A stretch of DNA of 64,000 nt. Source: an uncultured Eubacteriaceae bacterium. GTDB taxonomy: Bacteria; Bacillota; Clostridia; Lachnospirales; CAG-274. Each line of letters opens with the position of its first letter. Position 1 is the first letter of the stretch. The notes below the pieces were generated by a model, which saw only the letters and a list, made by a program, of their open reading frames with translations, was not told the origin of the DNA and searched no databases. The position numbers and the translations under genes are program-made. This document shows positions 1 to 9,724 of this stretch, in pieces. The DNA lies in contig CAMMIW010000007.1 in NCBI GenBank assembly GCA_946497035.1, positions 46,216 through 110,215 on the forward strand. Reading direction: 5' to 3'.

Positions 1-1
1 A

Positions 2-574
2 AGAAACACACCTTATTTTATTAATACAGGCAATTATAATACAGGAGAACAAATAAATAAGCTTGGATATTTTTATGCAAAATGTATGGAACAAAACGGT
101 ATAGATAGCAATGTTTTATTTGGCCCAGCTTATAAAGGCATACCTCTTTGTGTGACAGTTGCATCTGCTTTATATAAAGATTATAATAAAAATGTAAATT
201 ATTGTTTTAATAGAAAAGAGGCTAAAGATCATGGCGAAGGGGGTGTTATGGTAGGGTATAATCTTAAAGATGGGGATAAAGTAACTATTATAGAAGATGT
301 TATAACAGCGGGCACAGCTATAAGAGAGAGCTTACCAATATTAAAAAATACAGCTAATGTAACAGTAGATAGCGTTATTATATCTGTTGATAGAATGGAA
401 AAAGGTAACAATGAAAAATCTGCTATACAAGAAGTTTATGAAGAATTTGGCATAAAAGTATACCCTATAGTTACAATAATAGATATTATAGAAGCTATAA
501 AGTCTGGTGTTATAGAGGGGCAACAATATTTAGATAAAATGATAGTTTATAGAGAAACTTATGGTATAAAATAA
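2..574 (+). CDS. pyrE: Orotate phosphoribosyltransferase, 5' partial
   Basis: Converts orotate and PRPP to orotidine 5'-phosphate in de novo pyrimidine synthesis, in the cytosol. The frame is open to the left edge of the window. Residues before the internal ATG at 86 already read as the family's conserved N-terminal part (RNTPYFINTGNY, then GEQINKLGYFYAK), so the gene starts upstream of the window and 86 is not the start. The substrate segment FGPAYKGIPL and the PRPP-binding motif IIEDVITAGTAIRES are intact, and the C-terminus is complete with TAA at 572-574. Probably the last gene of a pyrimidine operon, since about 110 bp of A/T-rich DNA and an unrelated wall-protein gene follow. The family call is firm; the true start lies outside the window. 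Confidence 0.95.
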   Translation, partial: RNTPYFINTGNYNTGEQINKLGYFYAKCMEQNGIDSNVLFGPAYKGIPLCVTVASALYKDYNKNVNYCFNRKEAKDHGEGGVMVGYNLKDGDKVTIIEDVITAGTAIRESLPILKNTANVTVDSVIISVDRMEKGNNEKSAIQEVYEEFGIKVYPIVTIIDIIEAIKSGVIEGQQYLDKMIVYRETYGIK

Positions 575-684
575 TATTGTAATATAAATGTAATAAATAT
601 GTTACTAATTGGAAATATTATAATTTATAATATATAGTATAATTTACTTAAGATTATATATTTTTTAGAAAGGAAATGATAAAT

Positions 685-2631
685 ATGTTTAATAAACTAA
701 AAAGAGTTATTACATCTTTAATATTAGTTTTAACAATGGTTATGCCTAGCTTTACAATTTTTGCAGCAGAACCAGTTTATGTTACTTTAAATGGACTGCC
801 TATCGTTTATGATGATGCAAAACCACAAATTATGAACCAAAGAGCTATGGTACCTTTTAGAAAAACAGCAGAAACTCTTGGTGCTACTATAGATTGGGAT
901 AAAAAAACAGAAACAGCTACTTTAATAAAAGGCGATAGAGTAGTAGTACATACTATGCGTACAAATATTATTACGGTAAATGGAAAAGCATCTACATTTG
1001 ATACGCCTTCCGCAGTTTTAAATAATAGAACAATGATGCCTGTTAGAATGTTAAGTGAAGCTTTAGGTAATGTTGTAACTTGGGATAACGCTACAAGAAC
1101 TGTTAATATTGTTGCAGATAATACTACTGTTATCAATATTGTACCAGAAAAAACAACTGTTAATAGCGGAGAAAAAATTAATATTGCAGTAACTACTTCA
1201 TCTACAACAGATAGAATAAAAATATTAGATGTAAACGAAAATAATAATGTTATTGCAGAAGCTAATACATATAGCACTAACCCAGATGGTACAAGACTAT
1301 TTTCTGTACCTTGGACACCTAATGTTACAAAAAGTACATTTAAAACTTTAAAAGTAGTTCCAGGAAATTTAACTTCATATAACGAAGATGCTACAGCTTA
1401 TAAAGTTTGTGCTATTAGTGTAAATGCAGATATAAAACCCAAAATTATATCTTTTACATCTGATAAAAAAGAGGTTGGTAGAGGCGATAAAATTAAATTG
1501 ACTATAGAGGCTAATGGTAATACAGATAGAGTTAGAATAGGTACAGAAAAAAATAACAAATTAATTGAGTTAACACATTATAAACTTGTAGAAGCTAATA
1601 ACCCTAACCGTAGACTTTTTGAAACAGAAATGATTATGGAAGATAGAGGAGATATAGAGCTTAGAGCATATGCAGGTAACTCGTCTAATGGTTATGAAAC
1701 TACTTATGAAACATTAAAAATAACAGTTGGTGGAGCAGGTAGTAGCAGTTCAAATGAAAAACTTAAAATAAAAGATTCTTTTGTTATTAATGATGATATA
1801 TATGTAGATGAAAAAGTTAAAGTTATTGTTAAAACAACAACAGATATTGATAGAATAGAAATACTAGATGAAAATGATAAAGTTGTAGATGATACAAGAT
1901 ATGCAGCTATTAAAAATAATAGTGAATATGTTTGGGAAATGGATATACCAGTAAAAAATAGTGGCAGAAATAGATATTATATAGTGGCATATAATAAAGA
2001 TAAAGATAAAACAAGAGAAAGTTTTAGTTTTAGTTCTTCCGCATATAGCAGTAGTGATTTATTAGTATTAAATACACAGCAAAGAGATATAGGTGCTATA
2101 TCTGGAGATAAAGTTAAATTTATTATAAGAACAACAGGACAAGCAGAGTATATAAAAATATTTGATGGTAGCTCAGAATTAACAAAAGTTACAAGTTATT
2201 CTGGTAGTGGTTCTATTAGAGAATGGGAAGCTACAGTAAATATTACTACATCTAATAAAGATAGATTAAGAGTTGTAGCTTATGATAAAAATGAAAATCA
2301 AAGCTCTACAAAATTAAATGTTTATTTAAACATACAAGCAGATGGTAAAATATATGATTTTGATTTAAAAACATCAGAAGTATATAAAAATGAATATATA
2401 AGAGTAGATATATATACTAACAAAGCTATATCTAAAGTTTGGGTAGAAGATAACAATGGTGTTCGTGTAGCTTTAAGCACTTCTTATGATAGTGTAAGTG
2501 GAGATGAATATACTTGGCAGCTTAAATTTGCAGCAGAAGAAGTAGGCACTAGCATAAGATACACTATATATGCAGAAGACCAAAATGGTAAAAAATATGA
2601 TCAAACATTTAGAGTGCGTGTAAACAAATAG
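685..2631 (+). CDS. Secreted protein: copper-amine-oxidase-N domain plus five Ig-like repeats
   Basis: Predicted 648-residue exported protein of unknown function, probably wall or surface associated. A signal peptide (basic start, hydrophobic core, cleavage near FAA at about residue 28) is followed by a copper amine oxidase N-terminal-like domain at about 30-140, seen as two half-repeats with MVPFRKTAETLGATIDW and MMPVRMLSEALG. This domain is common in clostridial wall proteins and does not imply oxidase activity. The rest is five tandem modules of about 95 residues, each with a basic/acidic strand pair such as DRIKILDVNEN, DRVRIGTEKN, DRIEILDEND, EYIKIFDGSS and KVWVEDNNG. These look like bacterial Ig-type beta domains. 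I chose ATG 685 over 676 because the AAGGA ribosome site (670-674) is 10 bases from 685 and only 1 from 676. It stands alone, with terminators after it. Confidence 0.75.
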   Translation: MFNKLKRVITSLILVLTMVMPSFTIFAAEPVYVTLNGLPIVYDDAKPQIMNQRAMVPFRKTAETLGATIDWDKKTETATLIKGDRVVVHTMRTNIITVNGKASTFDTPSAVLNNRTMMPVRMLSEALGNVVTWDNATRTVNIVADNTTVINIVPEKTTVNSGEKINIAVTTSSTTDRIKILDVNENNNVIAEANTYSTNPDGTRLFSVPWTPNVTKSTFKTLKVVPGNLTSYNEDATAYKVCAISVNADIKPKIISFTSDKKEVGRGDKIKLTIEANGNTDRVRIGTEKNNKLIELTHYKLVEANNPNRRLFETEMIMEDRGDIELRAYAGNSSNGYETTYETLKITVGGAGSSSSNEKLKIKDSFVINDDIYVDEKVKVIVKTTTDIDRIEILDENDKVVDDTRYAAIKNNSEYVWEMDIPVKNSGRNRYYIVAYNKDKDKTRESFSFSSSAYSSSDLLVLNTQQRDIGAISGDKVKFIIRTTGQAEYIKIFDGSSELTKVTSYSGSGSIREWEATVNITTSNKDRLRVVAYDKNENQSSTKLNVYLNIQADGKIYDFDLKTSEVYKNEYIRVDIYTNKAISKVWVEDNNGVRVALSTSYDSVSGDEYTWQLKFAAEEVGTSIRYTIYAEDQNGKKYDQTFRVRVNK

Positions 2632-2648
2632 ATAATTTTTAAATTATA

Positions 2649-2696
2649 GGGGCATAAATAAAAGGGAAAGGTTTAAATCTAGCCCTGCCCCTTTTT
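2649..2696 (+). terminator. Rho-independent terminator within a repeat element
   Basis: GGGGCA (2649-2654) pairs with TGCCCC (2686-2691) and is followed by TTTTT; an inner GGG/CCC pairing can extend it. It closes the wall-protein gene. It overlaps the shortened copy of the dispersed intergenic element at 2649-2723. Confidence 0.7.
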
Positions 2697-2723
2697 AATA
2701 ATTACTAATATTTATTATATAGC
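2649..2723 (+). repeat. Dispersed intergenic element, copy F (internally deleted)
   Basis: Shares GGGAAAGGTTTAAA with the core of the copy at 17322-17456, and the right end ATTACTAATATTTATTATATAGC with the other copies. The TATATTTAAT part of the core and the variable hairpin are missing. Aligned by eye only. Confidence 0.5.
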
Positions 2724-2732
2724 AAATAAGTT

Positions 2733-2756
2733 CCCACCTTTTTAGGTGGGTTTAAT
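2733..2756 (+). terminator. Compact hairpin upstream of pncB
   Basis: CCCACCT (2733-2739) and AGGTGGG (2744-2750) form a perfect 7-bp stem with a 4-base loop, followed by TTTAATT. It sits only 13 bases before the GGAGG of pncB. It may be a second terminator for the upstream gene or an attenuator/regulatory hairpin for pncB; the sequence does not decide between them. Confidence 0.5.
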
Positions 2757-2773
2757 TATATATGGAGGATAAT

Positions 2774-4225
2774 ATGAATAACAATTTAACACTTATGACA
2801 GATCTTTATCAATTAACAATGATGCAAGGTTATTTTGAGGCTAATATGCATAATAAAAAAGCTGTTTTTGATATGTTTTATAGAAAAAATCCAAGTAATA
2901 ATGGTTATGCTATAGCTTGTGGCCTAGATCAAGTAGTAGATTATATAAAAAATATAAAATTTGATGAAGATACTATATTATATTTAAAGAGTCTTAATAT
3001 ATTTAAAGAAAATTTTTTACAATATTTAAAAGATTTTAAATTTACAGGAGATATTTATGCTATGCCAGAGGGTACAGTAGTTTTTCCTAGTGAACCTTTA
3101 ATAAGAGTAAAATCTACTATAATAGAAGCTCAATTTATAGAAACTACTATTCTAAATATTATAAACCATCAAAGCCTTATAGCTACAAAAGCGGCTAGGG
3201 TTAAATGGGCAGCAGAAGACGATATTGTTATGGAATTTGGGCTAAGAAGGGCACAAGGGCCAGATGCAGGCATATATGGTGCTAGAGCGGCGGTAATAGG
3301 AGGGTGTAATTCTACTAGTAACGTTCTTGCAGGTAAAATGTTTAATATACCTATATCGGGAACACACGCTCATAGCTGGATAATGAGCTTTAAAGATGAA
3401 ATAACCGCCTTTAGAACTTATGCAAATATTTTTCCTGATAGATGTTTTCTTTTAGTGGATACTTATGACACTTTAAAAAGTGGTGTTCCTAATGCTATAA
3501 AAGTTTTTAACGAGATGAAAGAAAAGGGGATAGAGCTTAAAAACTATGGCATACGTTTAGATAGTGGAGATTTAGCTTATATATCAGATAAAGCTAGAGC
3601 TATGCTTGATAATGCAGGTTTTAAAGATGCTAGCATAGCCGCATCAAGCGATTTAGATGAAAATATTATATCATCTTTAAAACAACAAGGAACTAAGATA
3701 AATGTTTGGGGGGTAGGAACAAATCTTATAACATCTAGTGATTGTCCTGCCTTTGGTGGAGTTTATAAACTTTGTGCAGAAGAAGTTAACGGTGAAATGA
3801 TACCTAAAATTAAACTTTCAGAAAATCCAGATAAAGTTACAAATCCAGGTATTAAAAAAATATTTAGGCTTTATGATAAAGCTACTAATAAAATTAAAGC
3901 AGATTTAATTTGCCTTGAAGATGAAATATTAAATGAAAATGAAGATTTAACAATTTTTCACCCGATAAATACTTGGAAAACAATGACTTTAAAAGCTAAT
4001 GAATATTATATAAAAGAGCTTTTACAACCTGTTTTTATAAATGGTAAATGTGTTTTTGAAAAGAGAGAAACTATGGATATAAAAGAATATTGTGAAAAGG
4101 AAAAAGATAGCCTTTGGAATGAATATAAAAGGCTTATAAATCCACATATTTTACCAGTAGATTTATCTTTAAAGCTTTATAATCTAAAAAAAGATATGAT
4201 TGATAATATAAGGAAAAATAAATAA
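2774..4225 (+). CDS. pncB: Nicotinate phosphoribosyltransferase
   Basis: Makes nicotinate mononucleotide from nicotinate and PRPP with ATP, the entry of the Preiss-Handler NAD salvage route. The 483-residue length fits the long bacterial form. The N-terminus LMTDLYQLTMMQGYF is the family signature. GLRRAQGPDAGIYGARAA, ISGTHAHSWIMSF (with the histidine region used for phosphorylation in the family) and GIRLDSGDLAYI are intact. Start at ATG 2774, with GGAGG at 2764-2768 five bases upstream; the in-frame ATG at 2762 overlaps that site and is rejected. It is monocistronic, between a hairpin upstream and a long perfect inverted repeat downstream. The partner enzyme NadD lies about 26 kb away (29665). 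Confidence is high. Confidence 0.95.
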   Translation: MNNNLTLMTDLYQLTMMQGYFEANMHNKKAVFDMFYRKNPSNNGYAIACGLDQVVDYIKNIKFDEDTILYLKSLNIFKENFLQYLKDFKFTGDIYAMPEGTVVFPSEPLIRVKSTIIEAQFIETTILNIINHQSLIATKAARVKWAAEDDIVMEFGLRRAQGPDAGIYGARAAVIGGCNSTSNVLAGKMFNIPISGTHAHSWIMSFKDEITAFRTYANIFPDRCFLLVDTYDTLKSGVPNAIKVFNEMKEKGIELKNYGIRLDSGDLAYISDKARAMLDNAGFKDASIAASSDLDENIISSLKQQGTKINVWGVGTNLITSSDCPAFGGVYKLCAEEVNGEMIPKIKLSENPDKVTNPGIKKIFRLYDKATNKIKADLICLEDEILNENEDLTIFHPINTWKTMTLKANEYYIKELLQPVFINGKCVFEKRETMDIKEYCEKEKDSLWNEYKRLINPHILPVDLSLKLYNLKKDMIDNIRKNK

Positions 4226-4277
4226 CATATACATAAAAAACATCCTTTTTTAAAAAAGGGTGTTTTTTATGTATATG
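4226..4277 (+). terminator. Long perfect inverted repeat, bidirectional-type terminator
   Basis: It begins on the base after the pncB stop codon. CATATACATAAAAAACATCC and its near-perfect complement frame a TTTTTTAAAAAA centre; the stem is about 20 bp and each arm carries A/T runs that could act as U-tracts. Confidence 0.75.
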
Positions 4278-4331
4278 TTAGAAAAATATGGTAATAATAA
4301 ATATAAAATTATTTGTTAAGGAGAAAATATT

Positions 4332-4976
4332 ATGAACATATTAAAAAAAGAAAAAAATATATTATTATTATCGATATTTATAGGTACATTTATTACTATA
4401 ATTTTTATGTTATCTACAAAAAGTTATTCTTATAACATACAAAAAGGTATTGCTAATGAAGTTATTAGATTACATGTTTTAGCTAATAGTGATGAAATTT
4501 ATGATCAACAGCTTAAAATTAAAGTAAAAGATGGTATAATCAAAATGTTAGAAAATGAATTACATAACAGTATGTCTAAAGATGAAACAAGAATTATATT
4601 GTTAAAAAATTTAGATAGAATAGAAGAAAAGGCTAAAGAGATAATAGAAGAAAATGGATATAATTATAATGTTACTGCTAAAATATCTTTTGCAGATTTT
4701 CCTACAAAACAATATGGAGATGTTGTTTTACCAGCAGGAGAATATGAGGCTTTAAAAGTAGAAATAGGAGAGGCAAAAGGTAAAAATTGGTGGTGTGTAA
4801 TGTTTCCTCCATTATGTTTTGTAGATGCTAGCGTTAAAGAAGTACCACAAGAAGATAAAAATAAATTAAAAAATGTTTTAACAGACACAGAATATGATAT
4901 AGTAACAAAAGCTAAAAGTGAAAAGGATATACCTGTAAAAATAAAGTTTAAAATTGTAGAAATGTGGCAAAAATAA
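4332..4976 (+). CDS. spoIIR: Stage II sporulation protein R
   Basis: SpoIIR is the forespore-made signal that triggers SpoIIGA cleavage of pro-sigma-E in the mother cell. The 214-residue product has one N-terminal membrane/export segment at about 9-29. The family signature VIRLHVLANSDEIYDQQLK follows, and then the conserved WWCVMFPPLCFVDA near residue 155-168. AAGGAG eight bases before ATG 4332 sets the start. It stands alone between the 4226-4277 terminator and gltB, as expected for a forespore (sigma-F) gene, though I could not identify a sigma-F promoter with confidence. Homologues are usually 200-230 residues, so the gene looks whole. Confidence 0.93.
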   Translation: MNILKKEKNILLLSIFIGTFITIIFMLSTKSYSYNIQKGIANEVIRLHVLANSDEIYDQQLKIKVKDGIIKMLENELHNSMSKDETRIILLKNLDRIEEKAKEIIEENGYNYNVTAKISFADFPTKQYGDVVLPAGEYEALKVEIGEAKGKNWWCVMFPPLCFVDASVKEVPQEDKNKLKNVLTDTEYDIVTKAKSEKDIPVKIKFKIVEMWQK

Positions 4977-4987
4977 ATTATCTGAAA

Positions 4988-5122
4988 ATTGAATTAAGAT
5001 TATATTAAAATTTCAAAAAAATATTGATTTTTATTTTAAAATATATTAAAATGAATTAAATTATAAATTAAAAATCATAATTATATAAAATAATTGATTT
5101 TTTTATAAAAGTATATTAAAAT
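4988..5122 (+). repeat. Degenerate TATATTAAAAT repeats upstream of gltB
   Basis: TATATTAAAA(T) occurs at 5001, 5042 and 5112, with a TATATAAAAT variant at 5082, so the spacing is 41, 40 and 30 bases. ATTGA lies before three of them (4988, 5023, 5093). It could be bent DNA or repeated regulator sites for gltB, or simply low-complexity A/T sequence. Confidence 0.35.
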
Positions 5123-5187
5123 AGTTTTTACAATATTGCTTATAAAATAATTTTGAATATATATTAATTTCAGAAAGGGTGAAGTTT

Positions 5188-8100
5188 ATGCATTATAGCT
5201 TACCAAAAAAACAAGGGCTTTATGATCCTAAATTTGAACACGATAATTGTGGTATTGGCTTTATAGCTAATATTAAAGGTAAAAAAACCCATAATATAAT
5301 AACAGATGCTATACAAATTCTTAAAAACCTTACACATAGAGGTGGGGTTGGTAGCGAAGAAGATACAGGTGATGGTGCTGGTATTTTAACTCAAATACCT
5401 CACAAATTTATGGAGAAAGTTTGTAAAAATGAAGGTATAAATTTACCAAAAGAAAAAGAATATGGCGTTGGTATGTTTTTTTGTTCTTATGATGAAAATA
5501 TAAGAAATAATACTATAAAAAAGCTTAAAAATATAATAGAAGAAGAACAACAACAACTTTTAGGCTTTAGAAAAGTACCTACATATAGTGATTGTATTGG
5601 TAAATCTGCAAAAGAATCTATGCCTTATATTATGCAAGTTTTTATTAAAAAAGATGAAAGCTTAAAAACTGAAGAAGACTTTGAAAGAAAACTTTTTATA
5701 ATATGTAAAAGAGCAGAAAAAGAAATAAGATACTGTATAGATAGCGACCCTTATTTTTATTTCACTTCTTTATCTTGCAAGACGATTGTCTATAAAGGTA
5801 TGCTTACACCAGAGCAGGTAGATAAATTTTATATAGATTTATTAGATTTAGATTTTGAAAGTGCTTTAGCTTTAGTGCATTCTCGTTTTAGTACCAACAC
5901 TTTTCCTAGCTGGGAAAGAGCACACCCTAATAGATACCTTATACATAATGGAGAGATAAATACAATAAGAGGTAATGTTAATTGGATAAAAGCTCGTGAA
6001 AAAATGTTTGAAACAGAGGTTTTTTCTAAAGAAGATTTAGAAAAAATATTACCTGTTATAAATGAAGACGGTAGCGACTCGGCTATGCTTGATAATTATA
6101 TCCAGATGCTTACCCTTTGTGGATATAGTTTGCCTAAAGCTATTATGATGGCTATACCAGAGCCTTGGGAAAATGATGAAAATATGGATAAAGCTAAAAG
6201 AGATTTTTATGCTTATAATAGTTTAATGGGAGAGGCTTGGGACGGCCCTGCGGCAGTTGGCTTTACAGATGGTGATGTAATAGGGGCTACTTTAGACAGA
6301 AATGGCTTAAGACCTGCTAGATATTATGTAACAAATGATGATTATATAATTTTATCATCAGAGGTAGGTGTTTTACCTATAAAAGAAGAAAATATTATTA
6401 AAAAAGATAGGTTAACACCAGGCAAAATGTTACTTATAGATACAAAAAAAGGTGAAATCATTGAAGATAGCCAAATAAAAGAAAATATAGCAAATGAAAA
6501 CCCTTATGGTGATTGGCTTAATGAAAATTTAATATGTTTATATAGCTTAAATAGTGAAAATTTAGAAGAAGATGAAACTTTAGATTTACTTACAAGACAA
6601 AAGGCTTTTGGTTATGTAAAAGAAGATATTGAGCTTACTATAAAAGAGATTGTAGAAAAAGGAGAAGACCCTATAGGTGCAATGGGAAATGATGCTCCAC
6701 TTGCCGTATTTTCTGAAAAAACACAACTTTTATATAATTATTTTAAACAACTTTTTGCACAAGTAACAAATCCTCCTATAGATGCTATAAGAGAGCAAAT
6801 AGTAACAAGCACAATAACATATTTAGGTGGAGAAGGTAATTTATTAAAGGCTAATAGTAAAAATTGTAAAAGAATAAAATTAGATACACCTATACTTACA
6901 AATGAAGATTTTGCTAAAATAAAAAATATTAATAATGAAGATTTTAAAGTAGCTAACATATCAATAGTTTATAATAGAAATGAAAAAACTATGGAAGAAG
7001 CTATTAATAGTGTATTTAAACAAGTAGATGAACAAGTAGAAAATGGTGCTAATATATTAATTTTATCTGATAAAGGTGTAGATAAAGACAATATGCCAAT
7101 ACCTTTACTTTTAATATCAGCAGGGGTTCATCATCATTTAATAGCTACAGGTAATAGAACAAAAACAAGCATTGTTTTACAATCGGCAGAACCTAGAGAG
7201 GTGCATCATTTTGCTCTTTTAACAGGTTATGGTGCTAATGCTATAAACCCTTATTTAGCTTTTGAAACTATAAAAGAGATTTTTGAAGACGGACAACAGG
7301 CTATTAAAACTTATGTTAAAGCGGTTACAAAAGGTATTATAAAAGTAATGTCTAAAATGGGTATATCTACATTACAAAGCTATCAGGGGGCACAAATTTT
7401 TGAGGCACTTGGTATATGTGAAAATGTTGTGGATAAATTTTTTACAAATACTACTACTAGAATAGGTGGTATAGATTTAGAGCATATTGAAAAAGAGGCA
7501 CAAATAAGACATAATGAAGCCTTTTTGAATAATGAAGATTTAACATATGGCGGCGATTATAAATGGCGTAAAGGTGGAGAGTATCATATGTTTAACCCTC
7601 AAACTGTTACCCTTTTACAAAAGGCAGTTAGAGAAGGGGATTATAGCATATATAAACAATATGCGGAGCTTATGGATAATCACAACGAAGGATTATGCAC
7701 TATTAGAAGTATGTTAGATATACGTTTTAACGATAAGCCTATTAATATAGATGAGGTAGAAAGTGTAGAGAGTATCGTTAAAAGATTTAAAACAGGTGCT
7801 ATGAGCTATGGTTCATTAAGCCAAGAGGCTCACGAATGTTTAGCAATAGCTATGAATAGATTAGGGGGTAAATCTAATAGTGGTGAAGGTGGAGAAATAC
7901 CTGAAAGATTTATACCTATGGAAAATGGAGATTCTAAATGTTCTGCTATTAAACAGGTAGCATCAGGACGTTTTGGTGTATCTATAAATTATTTACAAAA
8001 TGCAGTCGAAATACAAATAAAAATGGCTCAAGGGGCAAAACCAGGAGAAGGTGGACATTTACCAGGTAAAAAAGTTTACCCTTGGATAGCTAAAGCAAGA

Positions 8101-9714
8101 AATTCTACGCCGGGTGTTTCTTTAATATCTCCACCACCACATCACGATATTTATTCTATAGAAGATTTAGCTCAGCTTATACACGATTTAAAAAATGCTA
8201 ATAGAAATGCTAGAATAAGCGTAAAATTGGTTAGTGAGGCAGGTGTTGGTACAATTGCAGTAGGTGTTGCAAAAAGCTCTGCAGATGTTATATTAATAAG
8301 TGGATATGATGGTGGAACAGGGGCAGCACCTAGAACTAGTATAAGACACGCAGGTCTTCCTTGGGAGCTTGGACTTAGTGAAACACATCAAGCTTTATTA
8401 TTAAATAATCTTAGAAATAGGGTAGTTTTAGAGGCAGATGGAAAGATGCTTACAGGTAGAGATGTTTTAGTATCTTGCTTGCTTGGTGCAGAAGAATTTG
8501 GATTTTCTACCGCACCGTTAATTGCAATAGGTTGTGCTATGCTTAGAGTTTGTCATATGGATACTTGCTCGGTAGGTGTTGCTACACAAAATCCTGAGCT
8601 TAGAAAAAGATTTAAAGGTAAGCCAGAACATGTAGAAAACTTTATGAAATTTGTAGCTATGGACTTAAGAGAACAAATGGCTAGGTTAGGCTTTAGAACT
8701 ATTGAAGAAATGGTAGGCCGTGTAGAAAAATTAGTTCCTAAAAAGGTAGATAATTATAAAGCTAAAACAGTAGATTTATCTAGCATTTTATATCAACCTA
8801 AAGGTAATGTTTCTAATGAAGAAAGATTTTTCAATACACCACAAAACCATAATATAGAAAAATCTTTTGATTATAATACATTATTAAAATTATGTGAACC
8901 TGCTATATATGAAGATAAAGTAGTTAACGGCAAATTTAATATAACTAATATTAACCGTGTTTGTGGTACTATTTTATCTAGTGATATAGCAAAAATAAAA
9001 GGAGATAAAGGTTTAAAAGAAGATACTATTAATCTTACTTTTGAAGGCTCGGCAGGACAAAGCTTTGGAGCGTTTTTATCAAGTGGTGTTACAATGAAAG
9101 TTTTAGGTGATTGTAATGACTATGTAGGTAAAGGTCTTAGTGGTGGTAAAATTATAGTTACCCCTAGTGATAAAAGTAACATTATACCAGAAGAAAATGT
9201 TATTATAGGTAACGTTGCATTGTTTGGAGCTATAAAAGGAGAGGCTTATATTAACGGTATAGCAGGAGAGCGTTTTTGTGTGAGAAATAGCGGTGCTACT
9301 GCTGTTGTTGAAGGTATAGGTGAGCACGGTCTTGAATATATGACAGGTGGTAAAGTTTTAATTATTGGTAAAACAGGTAGAAACTTTGGTGCAGGTATGA
9401 GCGGTGGTATAGCTTATGTTTATAATGAAGATGGTAGCTTTGAAAATAAATGTAATATGGAGCTTATCATTTTAGAAAAATTAAATGATGAAGATAAAGA
9501 AGATTTAAAACAAATGTTACAAAATCATTATAAATATACAAATAGCCAAAAAGCTAAAAATATGTTAAACAATTTTGATATAGAAATTAATAAATTTATA
9601 AAAGTTATACCTAAAGCATATAAACAGGTTATAGAGCAAATAAAACTTGCTAAAGAAGAAGGTTTATCTGATGATGATGCTATGATGAAAGCCTTTCAAA
9701 GTGCTATAAAATAA
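5188..9714 (+). CDS. gltB: Glutamate synthase, large subunit
   Basis: Transfers the amide nitrogen of glutamine to 2-oxoglutarate. The 1508-residue length fits GltB. In order: class II glutamine amidotransferase domain with the catalytic Cys in DNCGIGF (Cys21, so a short propeptide is removed), central domain, FMN/synthase domain (GGKSNSGEGGE, AKPGEGGHLPGKK, GYDGGTGAAPRTSI), three cysteines of a 3Fe-4S site in GCAMLRVCHMDTC, and a C-terminal GXGXG beta-helix ending at about residue 1450. I use ATG 5188, seven bases after AGAAAGGGTG; the upstream GTG at 5179 lies inside that site. No gltD follows, so the NADPH-oxidising small subunit must be elsewhere or replaced by another electron donor. A terminator follows at 9725. 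Confidence 0.96.
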   Translation: MHYSLPKKQGLYDPKFEHDNCGIGFIANIKGKKTHNIITDAIQILKNLTHRGGVGSEEDTGDGAGILTQIPHKFMEKVCKNEGINLPKEKEYGVGMFFCSYDENIRNNTIKKLKNIIEEEQQQLLGFRKVPTYSDCIGKSAKESMPYIMQVFIKKDESLKTEEDFERKLFIICKRAEKEIRYCIDSDPYFYFTSLSCKTIVYKGMLTPEQVDKFYIDLLDLDFESALALVHSRFSTNTFPSWERAHPNRYLIHNGEINTIRGNVNWIKAREKMFETEVFSKEDLEKILPVINEDGSDSAMLDNYIQMLTLCGYSLPKAIMMAIPEPWENDENMDKAKRDFYAYNSLMGEAWDGPAAVGFTDGDVIGATLDRNGLRPARYYVTNDDYIILSSEVGVLPIKEENIIKKDRLTPGKMLLIDTKKGEIIEDSQIKENIANENPYGDWLNENLICLYSLNSENLEEDETLDLLTRQKAFGYVKEDIELTIKEIVEKGEDPIGAMGNDAPLAVFSEKTQLLYNYFKQLFAQVTNPPIDAIREQIVTSTITYLGGEGNLLKANSKNCKRIKLDTPILTNEDFAKIKNINNEDFKVANISIVYNRNEKTMEEAINSVFKQVDEQVENGANILILSDKGVDKDNMPIPLLLISAGVHHHLIATGNRTKTSIVLQSAEPREVHHFALLTGYGANAINPYLAFETIKEIFEDGQQAIKTYVKAVTKGIIKVMSKMGISTLQSYQGAQIFEALGICENVVDKFFTNTTTRIGGIDLEHIEKEAQIRHNEAFLNNEDLTYGGDYKWRKGGEYHMFNPQTVTLLQKAVREGDYSIYKQYAELMDNHNEGLCTIRSMLDIRFNDKPINIDEVESVESIVKRFKTGAMSYGSLSQEAHECLAIAMNRLGGKSNSGEGGEIPERFIPMENGDSKCSAIKQVASGRFGVSINYLQNAVEIQIKMAQGAKPGEGGHLPGKKVYPWIAKARNSTPGVSLISPPPHHDIYSIEDLAQLIHDLKNANRNARISVKLVSEAGVGTIAVGVAKSSADVILISGYDGGTGAAPRTSIRHAGLPWELGLSETHQALLLNNLRNRVVLEADGKMLTGRDVLVSCLLGAEEFGFSTAPLIAIGCAMLRVCHMDTCSVGVATQNPELRKRFKGKPEHVENFMKFVAMDLREQMARLGFRTIEEMVGRVEKLVPKKVDNYKAKTVDLSSILYQPKGNVSNEERFFNTPQNHNIEKSFDYNTLLKLCEPAIYEDKVVNGKFNITNINRVCGTILSSDIAKIKGDKGLKEDTINLTFEGSAGQSFGAFLSSGVTMKVLGDCNDYVGKGLSGGKIIVTPSDKSNIIPEENVIIGNVALFGAIKGEAYINGIAGERFCVRNSGATAVVEGIGEHGLEYMTGGKVLIIGKTGRNFGAGMSGGIAYVYNEDGSFENKCNMELIILEKLNDEDKEDLKQMLQNHYKYTNSQKAKNMLNNFDIEINKFIKVIPKAYKQVIEQIKLAKEEGLSDDDAMMKAFQSAIK

Positions 9715-9724
9715 TTTTGTAAAA

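Noticed and set aside
86..574. ATG 86 as start of pyrE
   Set aside because: The frame upstream to the window edge codes for conserved N-terminal residues of the enzyme.
2733..2756. Hairpin before pncB as an NAD-type riboswitch
   Set aside because: Only a 7-bp stem with a 4-base loop is present; there is no conserved aptamer-like sequence.
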